Positions 16,882 to 28,225 of a stretch of 64,000 bases of DNA are shown here, in pieces. Source of the DNA: Phycisphaera sp. GTDB taxonomy: Bacteria; Planctomycetota; Phycisphaerae; Phycisphaerales; UBA1924. The stretch lies in NCBI GenBank assembly GCA_025916675.1, contig CP098402.1, forward strand, positions 2,289,205 through 2,353,204, in the 5' to 3' direction. Numbering within the stretch: the first letter of the stretch is position 1; each line of letters begins with the position of its first letter. A program made the position numbers and the translations under genes. The notes below the pieces were generated by a model. That model saw only the letters and a list, made by a program, of their open reading frames with translations. It had not been told where the DNA came from and searched no databases.

Positions 16882-18699
16882 TTACGACGGCCTGGCGATA
16901 CGCCCGGGGTCGTGCTGGAACCGCGCCAGCTGCTCCTTGCGGGCCCGGATCCGCTCGAACGGGTCCACGTCCTGGCTCGACTGCCGCCCCAGCATCTGCC
17001 GAAGCAACCCGGCAACGGCCTCCCGGACCGATTCGTCCACCGCCGACGCCTCGATGCCGCGCCCGCCACCAGCCTGCCGCTCGGCCCACGCCACCAGCGT
17101 GCTGGCCCACTGCAGCGATTCCTCGTCCAACTCACCCCGCAGCGCCGCCATCGTGAGCGGCTCGCCCTCGGCCGCCAAGCGATCCACCGCCGCCGCCACC
17201 GGCTCGCTGGGGCCACCGGCCACCGTGTCGCGAAGCATCGTGGCGTCGTCCTCACTGAGCAATCCCCACGCCGCCGGCTCGAGCAGCACCACGCCCACCA
17301 GCTTGTCGCCCACCGAGAACTCCGTGGACGGCCGCCCCTCCCCAGAGGCCGGCATGGGTGCATCGCCCCCGCGCGCCCGCCAGGGCGCGCTCAGGGCCAG
17401 TTCACGCAGGCGATACTGATCAAGCCCGCTCAGGTTGCCGAGCTGCGCCAGAATCCGATCCCGCCGCGCCGGCTCGATGCTCCGCAATCCGTGCTCACCC
17501 AGCCATCGGACCTCCTCCTCCACGCCGCTCAACAGCGCCGAACGCCCCCGACCCTCCAGCCGGCCCTTCAGCCGATCGAAACGGAACGCCAGCAGGTCAC
17601 CCGCCGAGCGCAGCATGGCCTCGAACCGTTCCTTGCCCCCCTCTTGCTTGAGCAACTCGTCGGGGTCCTTGGCCCCGCCCTCGCGCCCGAGGATGGCGAT
17701 CTGCACGTCCAGCGGCTCGGCGAACAGCACCCCCACCGCCCGGTCGGCCGCCGTCAGACCGGCCTCGTCACCATCAAAGAGCAGCACCACGCGGCTGCAC
17801 AGCCGCCGCAGCAATGCCGCGTGCTCGGCCGTGAAGGCCGTGCCGAGCGTGGCCACCGTGTTGGTGAACCCCGCCTGGTGGCACGCGATCGTGTCGGTGT
17901 AGCCCTCGGTCACGATGCAGTAGCCCGCCTGGCGGATCCCGGCGTTGGCCTTCCAGAGCCCATACAGCACGCCCGACTTCTTGAACACCGGGCTCTCGGG
18001 GCTATTGAGGTACTTGGCCGGGTCATCCTCGCTCAGCCGCCGCCCGCCGAAGGCGATCACCCGCCCGCCCTGGTCATGGATCGGGAACATCAGCCGGTTG
18101 CGAAACACGTCGTAGTGCCCGCCGCCCTGCTCGCGGGCTTTCACCAGTTGGGCCGCCGCGAAGGCTTCCACCGGCCGCTTGGCCCGCAGCACGGCCTGCA
18201 CCAGCCCGTCCCAGCCCTCGGGGGCCGCCCCGACCCCGAACGCCTCGACCATCTCGGGCGAGATGCCCCGGGCCTCGATCATCGCTCGGGCGGCCTTGCC
18301 CGCGTTGGGGTCTACCAGCGACTTCCGGAAGTGCTCCTGCGCGAAGGCGTTAGCGTCGATCGCCGCCGCCCGCTCGCTCCGGCCCGGCCCGCTGGGCGCT
18401 TGCCGGCCGCGGGGGGTCAGTTCGATGCCGGCCCCCTCGGCCAGGTGCTCGAGCGCCTGGGGGAACTCCACCCCGTCGTACTTCTGCACAAACGACAGCG
18501 CGTCGCCGCCCGCCCCGCACGCGAAGCACTTAAAAATCTGCTTGGCCGGCGAAACGAACATCGAGGGCGATCGGTCGTCGTGGAACGGGCACAACCCCAC
18601 CCATTCTCGGCCTTTTTCCCGCAGATCCACACGCTCGCGCACCACCCGCACGATGTCGGTGGCCGCCAGAACCCGCTCGATGTCCCCTCGATCGCTCAT
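16882..18699 (-). CDS. dnaG: DNA primase
   Basis: A 605-residue primase that makes RNA primers for replication. It has an N-terminal CHC2-type zinc finger (Cys37 and His40 in CPFH, Cys58 and Cys61 in CFAC), the catalytic core, and a TOPRIM domain with VTEGYTDTIACHQAG and VLLFDGDEAGLTAADRA carrying the acidic metal ligands. The C-terminal helicase-binding region is diverged. The ATG at 18699 is the first ATG of the frame; upstream extension would need a TTG. It lies upstream of rpoD with a gap of about 80-150 bp depending on the rpoD start, as in the classical macromolecular synthesis operon but without rpsU visible. It is divergent from the acylphosphatase gene. Confidence 0.95.
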   Translation of the reverse strand: MSDRGDIERVLAATDIVRVVRERVDLREKGREWVGLCPFHDDRSPSMFVSPAKQIFKCFACGAGGDALSFVQKYDGVEFPQALEHLAEGAGIELTPRGRQAPSGPGRSERAAAIDANAFAQEHFRKSLVDPNAGKAARAMIEARGISPEMVEAFGVGAAPEGWDGLVQAVLRAKRPVEAFAAAQLVKAREQGGGHYDVFRNRLMFPIHDQGGRVIAFGGRRLSEDDPAKYLNSPESPVFKKSGVLYGLWKANAGIRQAGYCIVTEGYTDTIACHQAGFTNTVATLGTAFTAEHAALLRRLCSRVVLLFDGDEAGLTAADRAVGVLFAEPLDVQIAILGREGGAKDPDELLKQEGGKERFEAMLRSAGDLLAFRFDRLKGRLEGRGRSALLSGVEEEVRWLGEHGLRSIEPARRDRILAQLGNLSGLDQYRLRELALSAPWRARGGDAPMPASGEGRPSTEFSVGDKLVGVVLLEPAAWGLLSEDDATMLRDTVAGGPSEPVAAAVDRLAAEGEPLTMAALRGELDEESLQWASTLVAWAERQAGGGRGIEASAVDESVREAVAGLLRQMLGRQSSQDVDPFERIRARKEQLARFQHDPGRIARPS

Positions 18700-18794
18700 G
18701 GCACCCCGTTGCGCAACGCCCAAGATCCACGGTACGCCATTGATCGCGCCCCAACACCCACGCCGCGACCGATTCGTGGATACGCTCTGCGATC

Positions 18795-19067
18795 ATGGCG
18801 ATCCGAACCGCGGTGCGCTATCTCGGCAGGGTACAAGGCGTGGGCTTCCGGGCCACCGCCCGGTCCCTTGCCCAGCTCATGCCCATCACGGGCTTGGTCC
18901 GCAACGAGCCCGACGGCACCGTCTGGCTCGAGGCCCAGGGCCAGCCAGGCGATGTCGAGGCCTTCCTCGGCGAACTGACCCGGGCGATGCATGGTTGCAT
19001 CGACCGGGCCAACCGCGAAGAACTGCCCGTGCAAGAGCACGAGGCGGCCTTCCAGATCGCCCGCTGA
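18795..19067 (+). CDS. acyP: Acylphosphatase
   Basis: A 90-residue enzyme of full family length that hydrolyses acyl phosphates. The signature GRVQGVGFRAT with the phosphate-binding Arg19, and GLVRNEPDG with the catalytic Asn37, are both present. The C-terminal GxVxLEAQG...F...L strands fit the ferredoxin-like fold. A single-domain stand-alone gene, it is followed after 80 bp by a conserved hypothetical gene on the same strand. Confidence 0.93.
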   Translation: MAIRTAVRYLGRVQGVGFRATARSLAQLMPITGLVRNEPDGTVWLEAQGQPGDVEAFLGELTRAMHGCIDRANREELPVQEHEAAFQIAR

Positions 19068-19147
19068 TTTTCGCTCCCTCCCCGAGCGAGGCACCGGTTC
19101 TGGTGCCGACAACCCGGTCCGCACGTCGGCTCAAAGGAATGACCCAC

Positions 19148-19930
19148 ATGCCCATCGACAGCCAATCCATCGAGAGCTACAAGGCCCTCTGCTCGGACAT
19201 GTACGTCAACCTCAAGCTCGCCTTCCACAACGAGCTCGACACCTCGCGCCAGGTCACCGTCGAGTTCTTCGACCGCCTCCGCAAGGAGTTCCCCGGCCTG
19301 CAGACCTTCCGCCAGGTCCAGGGCGAGCTCGCCCTCGAATCGGCCCCGGGCATCAATCCCCAGCACTGGGTGGCCGTCCGGGGCAATTGCGTGCGCGCCG
19401 GCGCGGTGAATCCCGAATCGTTCGAGCAGGCCTACGCGCTCCACGGGGCCGTCCTCGAACTCGCGCCGTACTACCTGGGCATCTCGCCGCTGGACATCGA
19501 CTATTACGAAACCCTCTTCGGCTTCGATATCGAGGCCAGCGGCGACCACGACCGCATCGTGTTCGAATCGCTGCTTCGGGGCTCTCCACTCGCGGGCCTG
19601 GTCGACGACATGGGGGCCGCACCCATCGATGCCCAGCCGATACTTGGCGTCGCGCTGCGGGGCGACGGCATCCCCCGACGGTGCGAGGCCTACTTCGAGA
19701 TCAAGACCCGGCCCACGACCGTGGCCGATCGCCCCACCGAGGGCGAGCCCATCAGCGTCTATCTGACCGTCCGCCGCCACGGTCCGATGGACGACGTCAC
19801 CACGCCCAAGCTCGAGTTCGCGGACCTGGGCAGTTGCGGTGAGCGGATCATCGAGAACTCGGTCATGCCGAGGCTCGTCCAGCCCATCCGCTCGTTCATC
19901 TCATCTGGAGGGACCAGCACGTGGGGGTAG
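19148..19930 (+). CDS. Conserved hypothetical cytosolic protein
   Basis: A 260-residue soluble protein without a recognised domain. It opens with an amphipathic helix (SIESYKALCSDMYVNLKLAF) and continues with mixed alpha/beta sequence (LETFRQVQGELALESAP-like, LAPYYLGISPLDIDYYETLFGFDIEA). The ATG at 19148 is preferred because AAAGGA (19133-19138) sits nine bases upstream. An ATG at 19139 would have no spacer. There is no signal peptide or transmembrane segment. It lies between acylphosphatase and a small membrane protein with which it overlaps by 10 bases, suggesting co-expression. I cannot name a function. Confidence 0.65.
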   Translation: MPIDSQSIESYKALCSDMYVNLKLAFHNELDTSRQVTVEFFDRLRKEFPGLQTFRQVQGELALESAPGINPQHWVAVRGNCVRAGAVNPESFEQAYALHGAVLELAPYYLGISPLDIDYYETLFGFDIEASGDHDRIVFESLLRGSPLAGLVDDMGAAPIDAQPILGVALRGDGIPRRCEAYFEIKTRPTTVADRPTEGEPISVYLTVRRHGPMDDVTTPKLEFADLGSCGERIIENSVMPRLVQPIRSFISSGGTSTWG

Positions 19931-20277
19931 TGCCTGGGGTTATGCTTGCGCAAGCCGGCCGGGGCGGCGGCGATATGGGCCAGATGCTCATCTGGGTGGG
20001 CGTGCTCATTGTCGCGGTTGTTATCGGGACGATCATCCTCCTGATGATCCGGCGATGGATGGAGAACCAAAGGAGAGAAGACCCGGGTGCCTTTACGACG
20101 ATGGAGGACATGCGGGCGATGGTGGATCGCGGAGAGATGTCCAAAGAAGAATACGAGCAGGTCCGAGAAGCGATGATCGCCAAGGTCCGAGGGTCCCAAA
20201 ACGCGCCCAAGGCGGGCGCCAGGGCAACCGGCGGGAATCGCCCACGCGGCGAAGCCGGTTCGACCTCTGAACGGTAG
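19921..20277 (+). CDS. Small membrane protein with SHOCT-like C-terminus
   Basis: A 118-residue protein with one transmembrane helix at about residues 22-43 (MLIWVGVLIVAVVIGTIILLMI), then a basic RRWMENQRRED and a short helical domain FTTMEDMRAMVDRGEMSKEEYEQVR resembling the SHOCT (short C-terminal) oligomerisation domain. The tail is disordered. A GTG start at 19921 is chosen because GGAGGG lies eight bases upstream, which makes it overlap the end of the preceding gene. An ATG at 19942 is possible. Function unknown. It precedes clpX, but the 108-bp gap leaves room for a separate clpX promoter. Confidence 0.7.
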   Translation: MGVVPGVMLAQAGRGGGDMGQMLIWVGVLIVAVVIGTIILLMIRRWMENQRREDPGAFTTMEDMRAMVDRGEMSKEEYEQVREAMIAKVRGSQNAPKAGARATGGNRPRGEAGSTSER

Positions 20278-20385
20278 TAAAAACACGCTGGATCTGGCCC
20301 TTTTGCATCCAGACAAGCGGGAAACGCGTCGATACAGTCCTGAACGCTCGGGCGAGGGGCCCGGTGGTGAGGCAGTGGGAAGAGC

Positions 20386-21705
<1,320 letters not shown>

Positions 21706-21735
21706 GCCCGACCAACAAACCCGATCGAACACGAG

Positions 21736-21755
21736 GCCCGGGCGCTAGCCCGGGC
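21736..21755. terminator. GC-rich palindrome between clpX and the convergent gene
   Basis: GCCCGGGC, four bases, GCCCGGGC again form a perfect hairpin in either strand, flanked by further partial pairing (GAG/CTC). There is no T-run on either side. It is probably a bidirectional transcription or decay barrier between two convergent genes rather than a canonical rho-independent terminator. Confidence 0.45.
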
Positions 21756-21789
21756 TATCTCGTAGCACCAGGGAGCACGCCCTCCGAAC

Positions 21790-23145
21790 TCAGTTCAGCG
21801 CGACGAGCCCGCTCGCGCCCGGGGCCGTCACGTGCACGCGCAGATCCCCCATCGCCAGGCCGAGCGCACCGCGCCCCTCGCGGAGCACCAGGTGCCGCAC
21901 GCTGGGCAATGCTGAGAGCGGCCGCCCCATGACCACGGCCACCAATTCGGAGTGATCGCGCAGCCAGCTCGACGCGACCACCAGATCGCGCACCGCCGTC
22001 GAAGCCGAGTCGCTGTCAGCCGCCCATGCCACGGCGTGCAGCACGCCCGCATCGTCGACCGCCATGCCGACACCCCGTGCGTAAGGGCAGGCCACGTCCA
22101 CCGGTTCGAGGCCCTCGGGCAGAGGGCTGGCTTGCGGCCCGATCTTGGGTTGTGGCTCGATCTTGGGTTGAGACTCGGGGGCTATCGCCTTCCCGTCCGC
22201 CGGCTTGGGGGCGTGCATGTCGGCACCCTCGGCCTCGAAGCCAACCGGCGCAACGACTCGGCGGGGCTCGAATCCCTCGCCCGCATCGGGACGCACCTCG
22301 ATCGGATCGACCGACCGGGGCTGCCTCACGAACTGCGCGAGCAGGTCGGGCACGTCCGCCCACGCCGGCGGCTGCCCGTGGAAGAACTCCACCGACGCAC
22401 CGGCGTCGATACGCCGCACCGGCGTCTCGCGATCGACGCTGAAGCCAAGGAACCGCTCGGTCGCGTCGGCAAGCTTGGCGCCCGCATCCGCCGCGATGGG
22501 CTCATCACACCCGGCAATCGCTACACGCATGGCTGGCCCCTGCGCATCGGCGGGCAGGTCTTGGGCGATAGACTTGAAGCTCTGGTAGGCCCCCACGATC
22601 GCCGGATCATCGGCACCGGTCAGGATCGTCATCGAGGCCGCATCACACTCGCCGCCGATCCATCCCGCCTCGGCTTCGGGCAACCGCACGATGAGGTCGG
22701 CCCCGATGCGTCCGAGCGTGGTCAAGGCCCTTGCAAGATCCGTTCCCCGCCCCATATCGGTGGTTGGTGCGCCGAAGACCTCGAGTCGCGCGGCCTCATC
22801 ACCCAGCGTCAGCAAGCCGAGCGGGCGGCCCGTCGCGCTCTGGCGGTCGCGTGCATATTGGCCGGCCCACGCCCCTGCGAACACGGGCAGGTTGCCCAGC
22901 ACCAAGAGCGAGAGCGTCGGCTTACGCGAAACGCCTGTTGGCTTGAGTTCGGTCAGTGTCCTCGGAGCCTCACGCGGCGCCTCGGCCTCATCATCACCCC
23001 CGCCAAGGAACAGCGCGGCGAGTTCATCGGACACACCCTCGGGGGTGTCGGCGCGTGCGTACCGCCCATTCTCATCGGCGGCGTGCAAGTGACGCAGCGA
23101 ACCATTGGTTGGTGCGATCGGTGTTGATGGCGGCTGGTTGGACAT
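21790..23145 (-). CDS. MinD/FlhG-like pseudo-ATPase, partner of the ParA-CBM48 protein
   Basis: A 451-residue soluble protein. After about 90 low-complexity residues it reads like a SIMIBI (MinD/FlhG) ATPase in outline: a first strand and loop where the P-loop should be (LLVLGNLPVFAGAWAGQYAR), a D-type strand (ADLIVRLPEAEAGW), MTILTGADDPAIVGAYQSFK resembling the 'ttpe...ltDAY..iK' segment, then VAIAGCDEPIAADAGAKL...FLGFSVDRE. The P-loop Gly-Lys-Thr is absent, so it should not hydrolyse ATP; the relationship is inferred from pattern only. The C-terminal 150 residues are a linker plus a small alpha/beta domain. The start at 23145 has GGAG nine bases upstream. It lies 59 bp after the ParA-CBM48 gene on the same strand, so probably one operon. 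Confidence 0.5.
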   Translation of the reverse strand: MSNQPPSTPIAPTNGSLRHLHAADENGRYARADTPEGVSDELAALFLGGGDDEAEAPREAPRTLTELKPTGVSRKPTLSLLVLGNLPVFAGAWAGQYARDRQSATGRPLGLLTLGDEAARLEVFGAPTTDMGRGTDLARALTTLGRIGADLIVRLPEAEAGWIGGECDAASMTILTGADDPAIVGAYQSFKSIAQDLPADAQGPAMRVAIAGCDEPIAADAGAKLADATERFLGFSVDRETPVRRIDAGASVEFFHGQPPAWADVPDLLAQFVRQPRSVDPIEVRPDAGEGFEPRRVVAPVGFEAEGADMHAPKPADGKAIAPESQPKIEPQPKIGPQASPLPEGLEPVDVACPYARGVGMAVDDAGVLHAVAWAADSDSASTAVRDLVVASSWLRDHSELVAVVMGRPLSALPSVRHLVLREGRGALGLAMGDLRVHVTAPGASGLVALN

Positions 23146-23204
23146 GATGGTGCGCTCCGTCGCGTGCGTCCCGCCCGGGGATCCTCCGAGCATGGTGCCT
23201 GACT

Positions 23205-24608
23205 CTACACGGCAGGCTGTGGGCCTCCGGTGCCCGTCCCCAGCGAAGCACTTGGTCCGCCGGGGACTTCGGCGATGCTGTTGGGCTCGCCAAATGGGTT
23301 GGTTTCGGCCATCGGGTTGAACGGGTCGGCCGTCCAGAATCCGTCGACCGTCAGCCGATACGCGTGCCGGCCGGGCGGCAGCGCGAGCTTCAGGGCATGG
23401 ACACCAAGGTTCTCATACCGTGTGAAGCGATGGCTCTGGGCCGACCAGTTGTTGAACTCTCCGGCGGCAGCAACGCAGATACCCAAGCCGATGGGCTGGA
23501 CCAGCCACACGCCATCCGAAACGGGATGGGTGCCGAAGGCCTCCGATCCTCGCATGGGCAATAGCAAACGCTCCAATTCGAGCGTGCCATTGGGTGCGGG
23601 CGTCGAAGTCGTCGACCTGCTGTCTGCCGGCTGCTGGCTCGATTGCGGAGTTGTTGCAACGGGTTCTTCCAACTCCATCGCCCGCCGCGCGCGCTCGGCC
23701 ACTTGGGCGACCGATTGCTGGTTGTTCGGCTGCTCCACAATCCTGTCCCAGGATTCGGTTGGCGTGCTGTTTTCGCTTGCGGGGATCGGGGCCGGTGGTG
23801 GCGGCGCCGTGCGATCGACAAGTTCGACCGCGACGGTCGCACACTGGCCCAGCAGCCATTGCGCCAGCTCGGTGTAGTCTCGGGCCGCTTGCGATTCAGG
23901 GGCGTACTCGCCCACCGGGCGGCCGAACGTGGCCGCTTCTTTCACCTTCTCGTCCTTATGGATCACCATCGGGCACACCTGCGAGCCAAACCGCGAACGT
24001 AGCTGATCGAGCAACTCACAAGGCAATGCGGCATCGGGCTCATGGATCGTCGGCACGATCCAGTGCTTCGCCTGGCGACCCAGCCGCTGGCCCAGGCTCC
24101 GCAGCGTGGCCACTTGGCGGCTCGCCCCCTGCTGCGCAAAATAGCTCATCTCGACGGGAATCAGCACCTCATCGGCGGCGCACAGCGCGTTGTAGGTCAA
24201 CAGGCCGATGGACGGCGAGCAATCGATGACGGCCAGGTCATAGCCCTCGATCGAGCCGAGCAGCTTGGCCAACCGCTGGTCCTTGTCTTCCAGCGAAGCA
24301 AGGCCGCCCCGACTGGCTTCGAGGCCCGCCAGCTTCATGCGGCTGGGGACCAGGTCGAGGTTGCGGCCAATCCGCCAGAGCAGCTTCGTGAGGTCGAGGT
24401 TGCGCGGATCGTCGGCCAGCATGGCGTCGCCGACGTCGTTCTCGATGTGCGCTTCGGGGATGGCCAGCCCCGCGGCGCAGTGGGACTGGGGATCCATATC
24501 CACCAGCAGCACCCGCGTTCCCTGAGAGGCCAAGGCCCCGGACAGGCTGATCGCCGTGGTCGTCTTGCCACAGCCACCCTTTTGGTTCACGATGGCGATC
24601 GTGCGCAT
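23205..24608 (-). CDS. ParA-type ATPase fused to a CBM48-like glycogen-binding domain
   Basis: A 467-residue two-domain protein. Residues 1-250 are a complete ParA/Soj ATPase: deviant Walker A NQKGGCGKTT (residues 8-17), VLLVDMDPQSH (Walker A'), YDLAVIDCSPSIG (Walker B), and the switch/DNA-binding surface. Residues about 250-350 are a disordered Pro/Ser/Gln linker. Residues about 360-450 match the early-set (CBM48/AMPK-beta) fold: VAAAGEFNNWS, LPPGRHAYRL, VDGFWTADPFNP and NPFGEPNSIAEV. The two tryptophans and the Asn that contact glycogen in AMPK-beta have equivalents here. No ParB is adjacent. The role is probably positioning or partition of a polysaccharide-containing cargo, which is inference. 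It is followed by a probable pseudo-ATPase gene. Confidence 0.85.
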   Translation of the reverse strand: MRTIAIVNQKGGCGKTTTAISLSGALASQGTRVLLVDMDPQSHCAAGLAIPEAHIENDVGDAMLADDPRNLDLTKLLWRIGRNLDLVPSRMKLAGLEASRGGLASLEDKDQRLAKLLGSIEGYDLAVIDCSPSIGLLTYNALCAADEVLIPVEMSYFAQQGASRQVATLRSLGQRLGRQAKHWIVPTIHEPDAALPCELLDQLRSRFGSQVCPMVIHKDEKVKEAATFGRPVGEYAPESQAARDYTELAQWLLGQCATVAVELVDRTAPPPPAPIPASENSTPTESWDRIVEQPNNQQSVAQVAERARRAMELEEPVATTPQSSQQPADSRSTTSTPAPNGTLELERLLLPMRGSEAFGTHPVSDGVWLVQPIGLGICVAAAGEFNNWSAQSHRFTRYENLGVHALKLALPPGRHAYRLTVDGFWTADPFNPMAETNPFGEPNSIAEVPGGPSASLGTGTGGPQPAV

Positions 24609-24704
24609 GGAGGCCTACCCGGTGAACGCAACGGTTCAAAATCCTGGCTTGAACGCGGCCAGAACACCTCCCTCTCTCAACCCTTCCGGCCGCGTTATCG
24701 GGAT

Positions 24705-24716
24705 GTTCGTACGAAC
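24705..24716. promoter_or_regulatory. Perfect 12-bp palindrome upstream of the ParA-CBM48 gene
   Basis: GTTCGTACGAAC is a perfect palindrome about 95 bases upstream of the ParA-CBM48 start, in a locally AT-richer 187-bp gap. It could be an operator or a centromere-like site for the ATPase system. It does not match the ParB consensus for parS. Confidence 0.35.
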
Positions 24717-24795
24717 GGCTCCAAAGATGGCTCCAGTTCGCCCGGATTGGCCAACCTACCAGCAAAAATTGAGATAGGCGACATAAGAAATTGGG

Positions 24796-25968
24796 CTAAA
24801 GCACCCATTGCCAAGCCGGATCGAGTGCCTCATCTCCTGGGTCATCCCGCATGACGACCCCGATGTTCGTGGGTAGAACAAGACGCATCCCGCCACCACT
24901 GGCCTTCTTGTCCTGCCTCATGGCGGCGATGAGTGTTGTCCCGTCGGGCGCCCCATTCAGCTTCGTGGGCAACCCGGCCGCGAGGGCGGCAGCTTCGATC
25001 CCTTCACGGACTGTCGCAGATCCGACCCGAACAACCTCGGCCAGCCGGGCGGCCGCGATCAGGCCGATCCCTACTGCCTCGCCGTGCTTGGGGTGCTGGC
25101 TGGTTCCATCAATCTCTACACGGGTGCCATCGCAGCCTTCGATGGCGTGCGCGAACGTGTGGCCCAGGTTGAGCGCGCGGCGGCCGGGCGTAGAGCCGGT
25201 CGCGGTCTCTCTCTCGTCTCCGGCAACGATGCCGGCCTTGAGCCCGACGCCCTGCTCGACCAGCGACACCAGCAGATCCGTATCTCCGCCGAGCAGCCTG
25301 GGCATCGACTCGGTCAGCCTCCCGAGCGAGAGCAGGCCCTGGCCCGATTCGCCGGCGATCACCGCGTGCTTGATGCACTCGGCCATGCCGCACCGCAGCT
25401 CGCGCGGTTCGAGCGAGGCGAGCGCGTCCACGTCGGCCACAACCAGTGAGGGCTGGTGGAACACGCCCACGCCATTCTTCAGGAGCATGGTCGAGCCGCC
25501 GATGCTGGCCCGCAGGTTCACGGCTGTCTTGCCGCCCACCGAGGCATCGACCATCGCCAGCAGTGTCGTAGGGCACTGGACGACCCGGACCCCGCGGCGG
25601 TGCAAGCCAGCCGCCAGGCCGGCGACGTCACCCAGGATGCCCCCGCCGAGCGCAACAACGAGGTCGGTCCGCTCCAGCCCCGCTTCGGCAAGATCCACCA
25701 GCATCCGCTCGAGCGTGGCCATCGACTTGGAGGGCTCATCGAGCCGGAACGTAGAGCGCGTGACCGTCGTGCGATCGAACGACGCCACGGCCGCATCCCG
25801 CAACGAACGCGGCACGCCTTCGTCCTCGAACACATGGACCCGACTGGTTTCGATCCCGGCACGCCCGCACAGCGTACCGAGTTGCCCGAGCAACCCCCGG
25901 CCCACGTGCGCCTCGTAGCCCCCATCGGCTAGGGCGACTCGCACGCTGGTCGGGCCGCCCCCAGTCAT
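24796..25968 (-). CDS. aroB: 3-dehydroquinate synthase
   Basis: A 390-residue NAD-dependent enzyme of the shikimate pathway that converts DAHP to 3-dehydroquinate. The family core is intact: LVVALGGGILGDVAGLAAG (NAD loop), QCPTTLLAMVDASVGGKTAV, the metal-ligand segments RCGMAECIKHAVI and LNLGHTFAHAIE, and HGEAVGIGL. The ATG at 25968 overlaps the stop of rsfS (25965-25968, ATGA), so the two are translationally coupled. An upstream extension of the frame lies inside rsfS and is not used. Confidence 0.95.
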   Translation of the reverse strand: MTGGGPTSVRVALADGGYEAHVGRGLLGQLGTLCGRAGIETSRVHVFEDEGVPRSLRDAAVASFDRTTVTRSTFRLDEPSKSMATLERMLVDLAEAGLERTDLVVALGGGILGDVAGLAAGLHRRGVRVVQCPTTLLAMVDASVGGKTAVNLRASIGGSTMLLKNGVGVFHQPSLVVADVDALASLEPRELRCGMAECIKHAVIAGESGQGLLSLGRLTESMPRLLGGDTDLLVSLVEQGVGLKAGIVAGDERETATGSTPGRRALNLGHTFAHAIEGCDGTRVEIDGTSQHPKHGEAVGIGLIAAARLAEVVRVGSATVREGIEAAALAAGLPTKLNGAPDGTTLIAAMRQDKKASGGGMRLVLPTNIGVVMRDDPGDEALDPAWQWVL

Positions 25969-26456
25969 TGCGGGAATCGCTCGTCGGGCTTGAGCCCCGC
26001 GCGGTTGCGGTCGATCTGGTCGGGCCGGGCCCACGCCACCTCCGTTGCGTCTGGGTAGAGGCTCTCCACGTCGTAGTGGGCCCGCGTGTTGGGCTCGAAG
26101 ATGTGCAGCATCACGTCGACAAAGTCGGCCAGCAGCCAGGTCGCCCGCTCGTCCTTCGCGTGCCTCACCGCCGCCATACCAGCCTCTTCGGCCAGTTCCA
26201 TCGCGTTATCGAGCACAGAGTTCATCTGGCGGTCGCTGGTGCCCGAGGCGATGACGATGTAGTCGGTCACCGGGCTCACGCCCGAAACATCGAGCACCAG
26301 CACGTTCTCGCACTTGTCGTCGGTCAGCGCGCGGGCCAGGTCGATGGCCATTACGCGGGCATCGTCGGTGCTGCCGCGGCGGGTGGCCGACTGGGTGTCG
26401 AGCTTGATGGGCTGGGCGTTGGCGTCGTTTGGCTGCATCGGTTGGTGTGGATCCAT
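25965..26456 (-). CDS. rsfS: Ribosomal silencing factor RsfS (Iojap family)
   Basis: A 163-residue protein that binds ribosomal protein L14 and blocks subunit joining under nutrient limitation. The core VLVLDVSGVSPVTDYIVIASG, NAMELAEEAGM, WLLADFVDVMLHIFEPNTRA and YDVESLYPDA matches the family. About 45 extra N-terminal residues are polar. The start is the ATG at 26456 (MDPHQP); frame upstream of it is non-conserved and runs into the rRNA terminator. It lies upstream of aroB with a 4-base overlap. Confidence 0.93.
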   Translation of the reverse strand: MDPHQPMQPNDANAQPIKLDTQSATRRGSTDDARVMAIDLARALTDDKCENVLVLDVSGVSPVTDYIVIASGTSDRQMNSVLDNAMELAEEAGMAAVRHAKDERATWLLADFVDVMLHIFEPNTRAHYDVESLYPDATEVAWARPDQIDRNRAGLKPDERFPQ

Positions 26457-26530
26457 CTGCGGGAGGGTATCCAAGCACCCCGCGCTCGCGATTGGGGCTT
26501 GGAACCGGGACAAAAAAATAACACGGGCCA

Positions 26531-26561
26531 AAAGAAAACGGCCCGGATTGCTCCGGGCCGT
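26531..26561 (-). terminator. Rho-independent terminator of the 16S rRNA unit
   Basis: On the minus strand a 10-bp perfect stem ACGGCCCGGA / TCCGGGCCGT closed by a GCAA tetraloop is followed by TTTTCTTTT. A second T-run (ATTTTTTTG) lies about 15 bases further. It sits about 190 bases after the 16S 3' end and before rsfS, so the rRNA transcript ends here without reaching a 23S gene. Confidence 0.9.
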
Positions 26562-26733
26562 CTCAAGTCCAAAGCGGTCGAGATTATCCTCGCCAGCCGT
26601 CACCGGCTGGCTCGTCGCGTTGTTGCCCAGGCAAGCCTGAGCAGCGGTGCGAACGAGAGTGTACTGACGATTTTGATCGCTCGCTGGAGTTCGCACTCCG
26701 TGGAATACCTTGGTCAAAGGGCACTCCGCGAGT

Positions 26734-28225
<1,492 letters not shown>

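Noticed and set aside
16276-18978. A 900-codon open frame antisense to rpoD and dnaG
   Set aside because: Its translation is His/Arg/Pro-rich without family resemblance. High GC keeps antisense frames open, and both sense genes are certain.
24609-24795. A parS site for the ParA-CBM48 system
   Set aside because: The palindrome there does not resemble TGTTTCACGTGAAACA and no ParB gene is near, so only an unspecified operator is reported.
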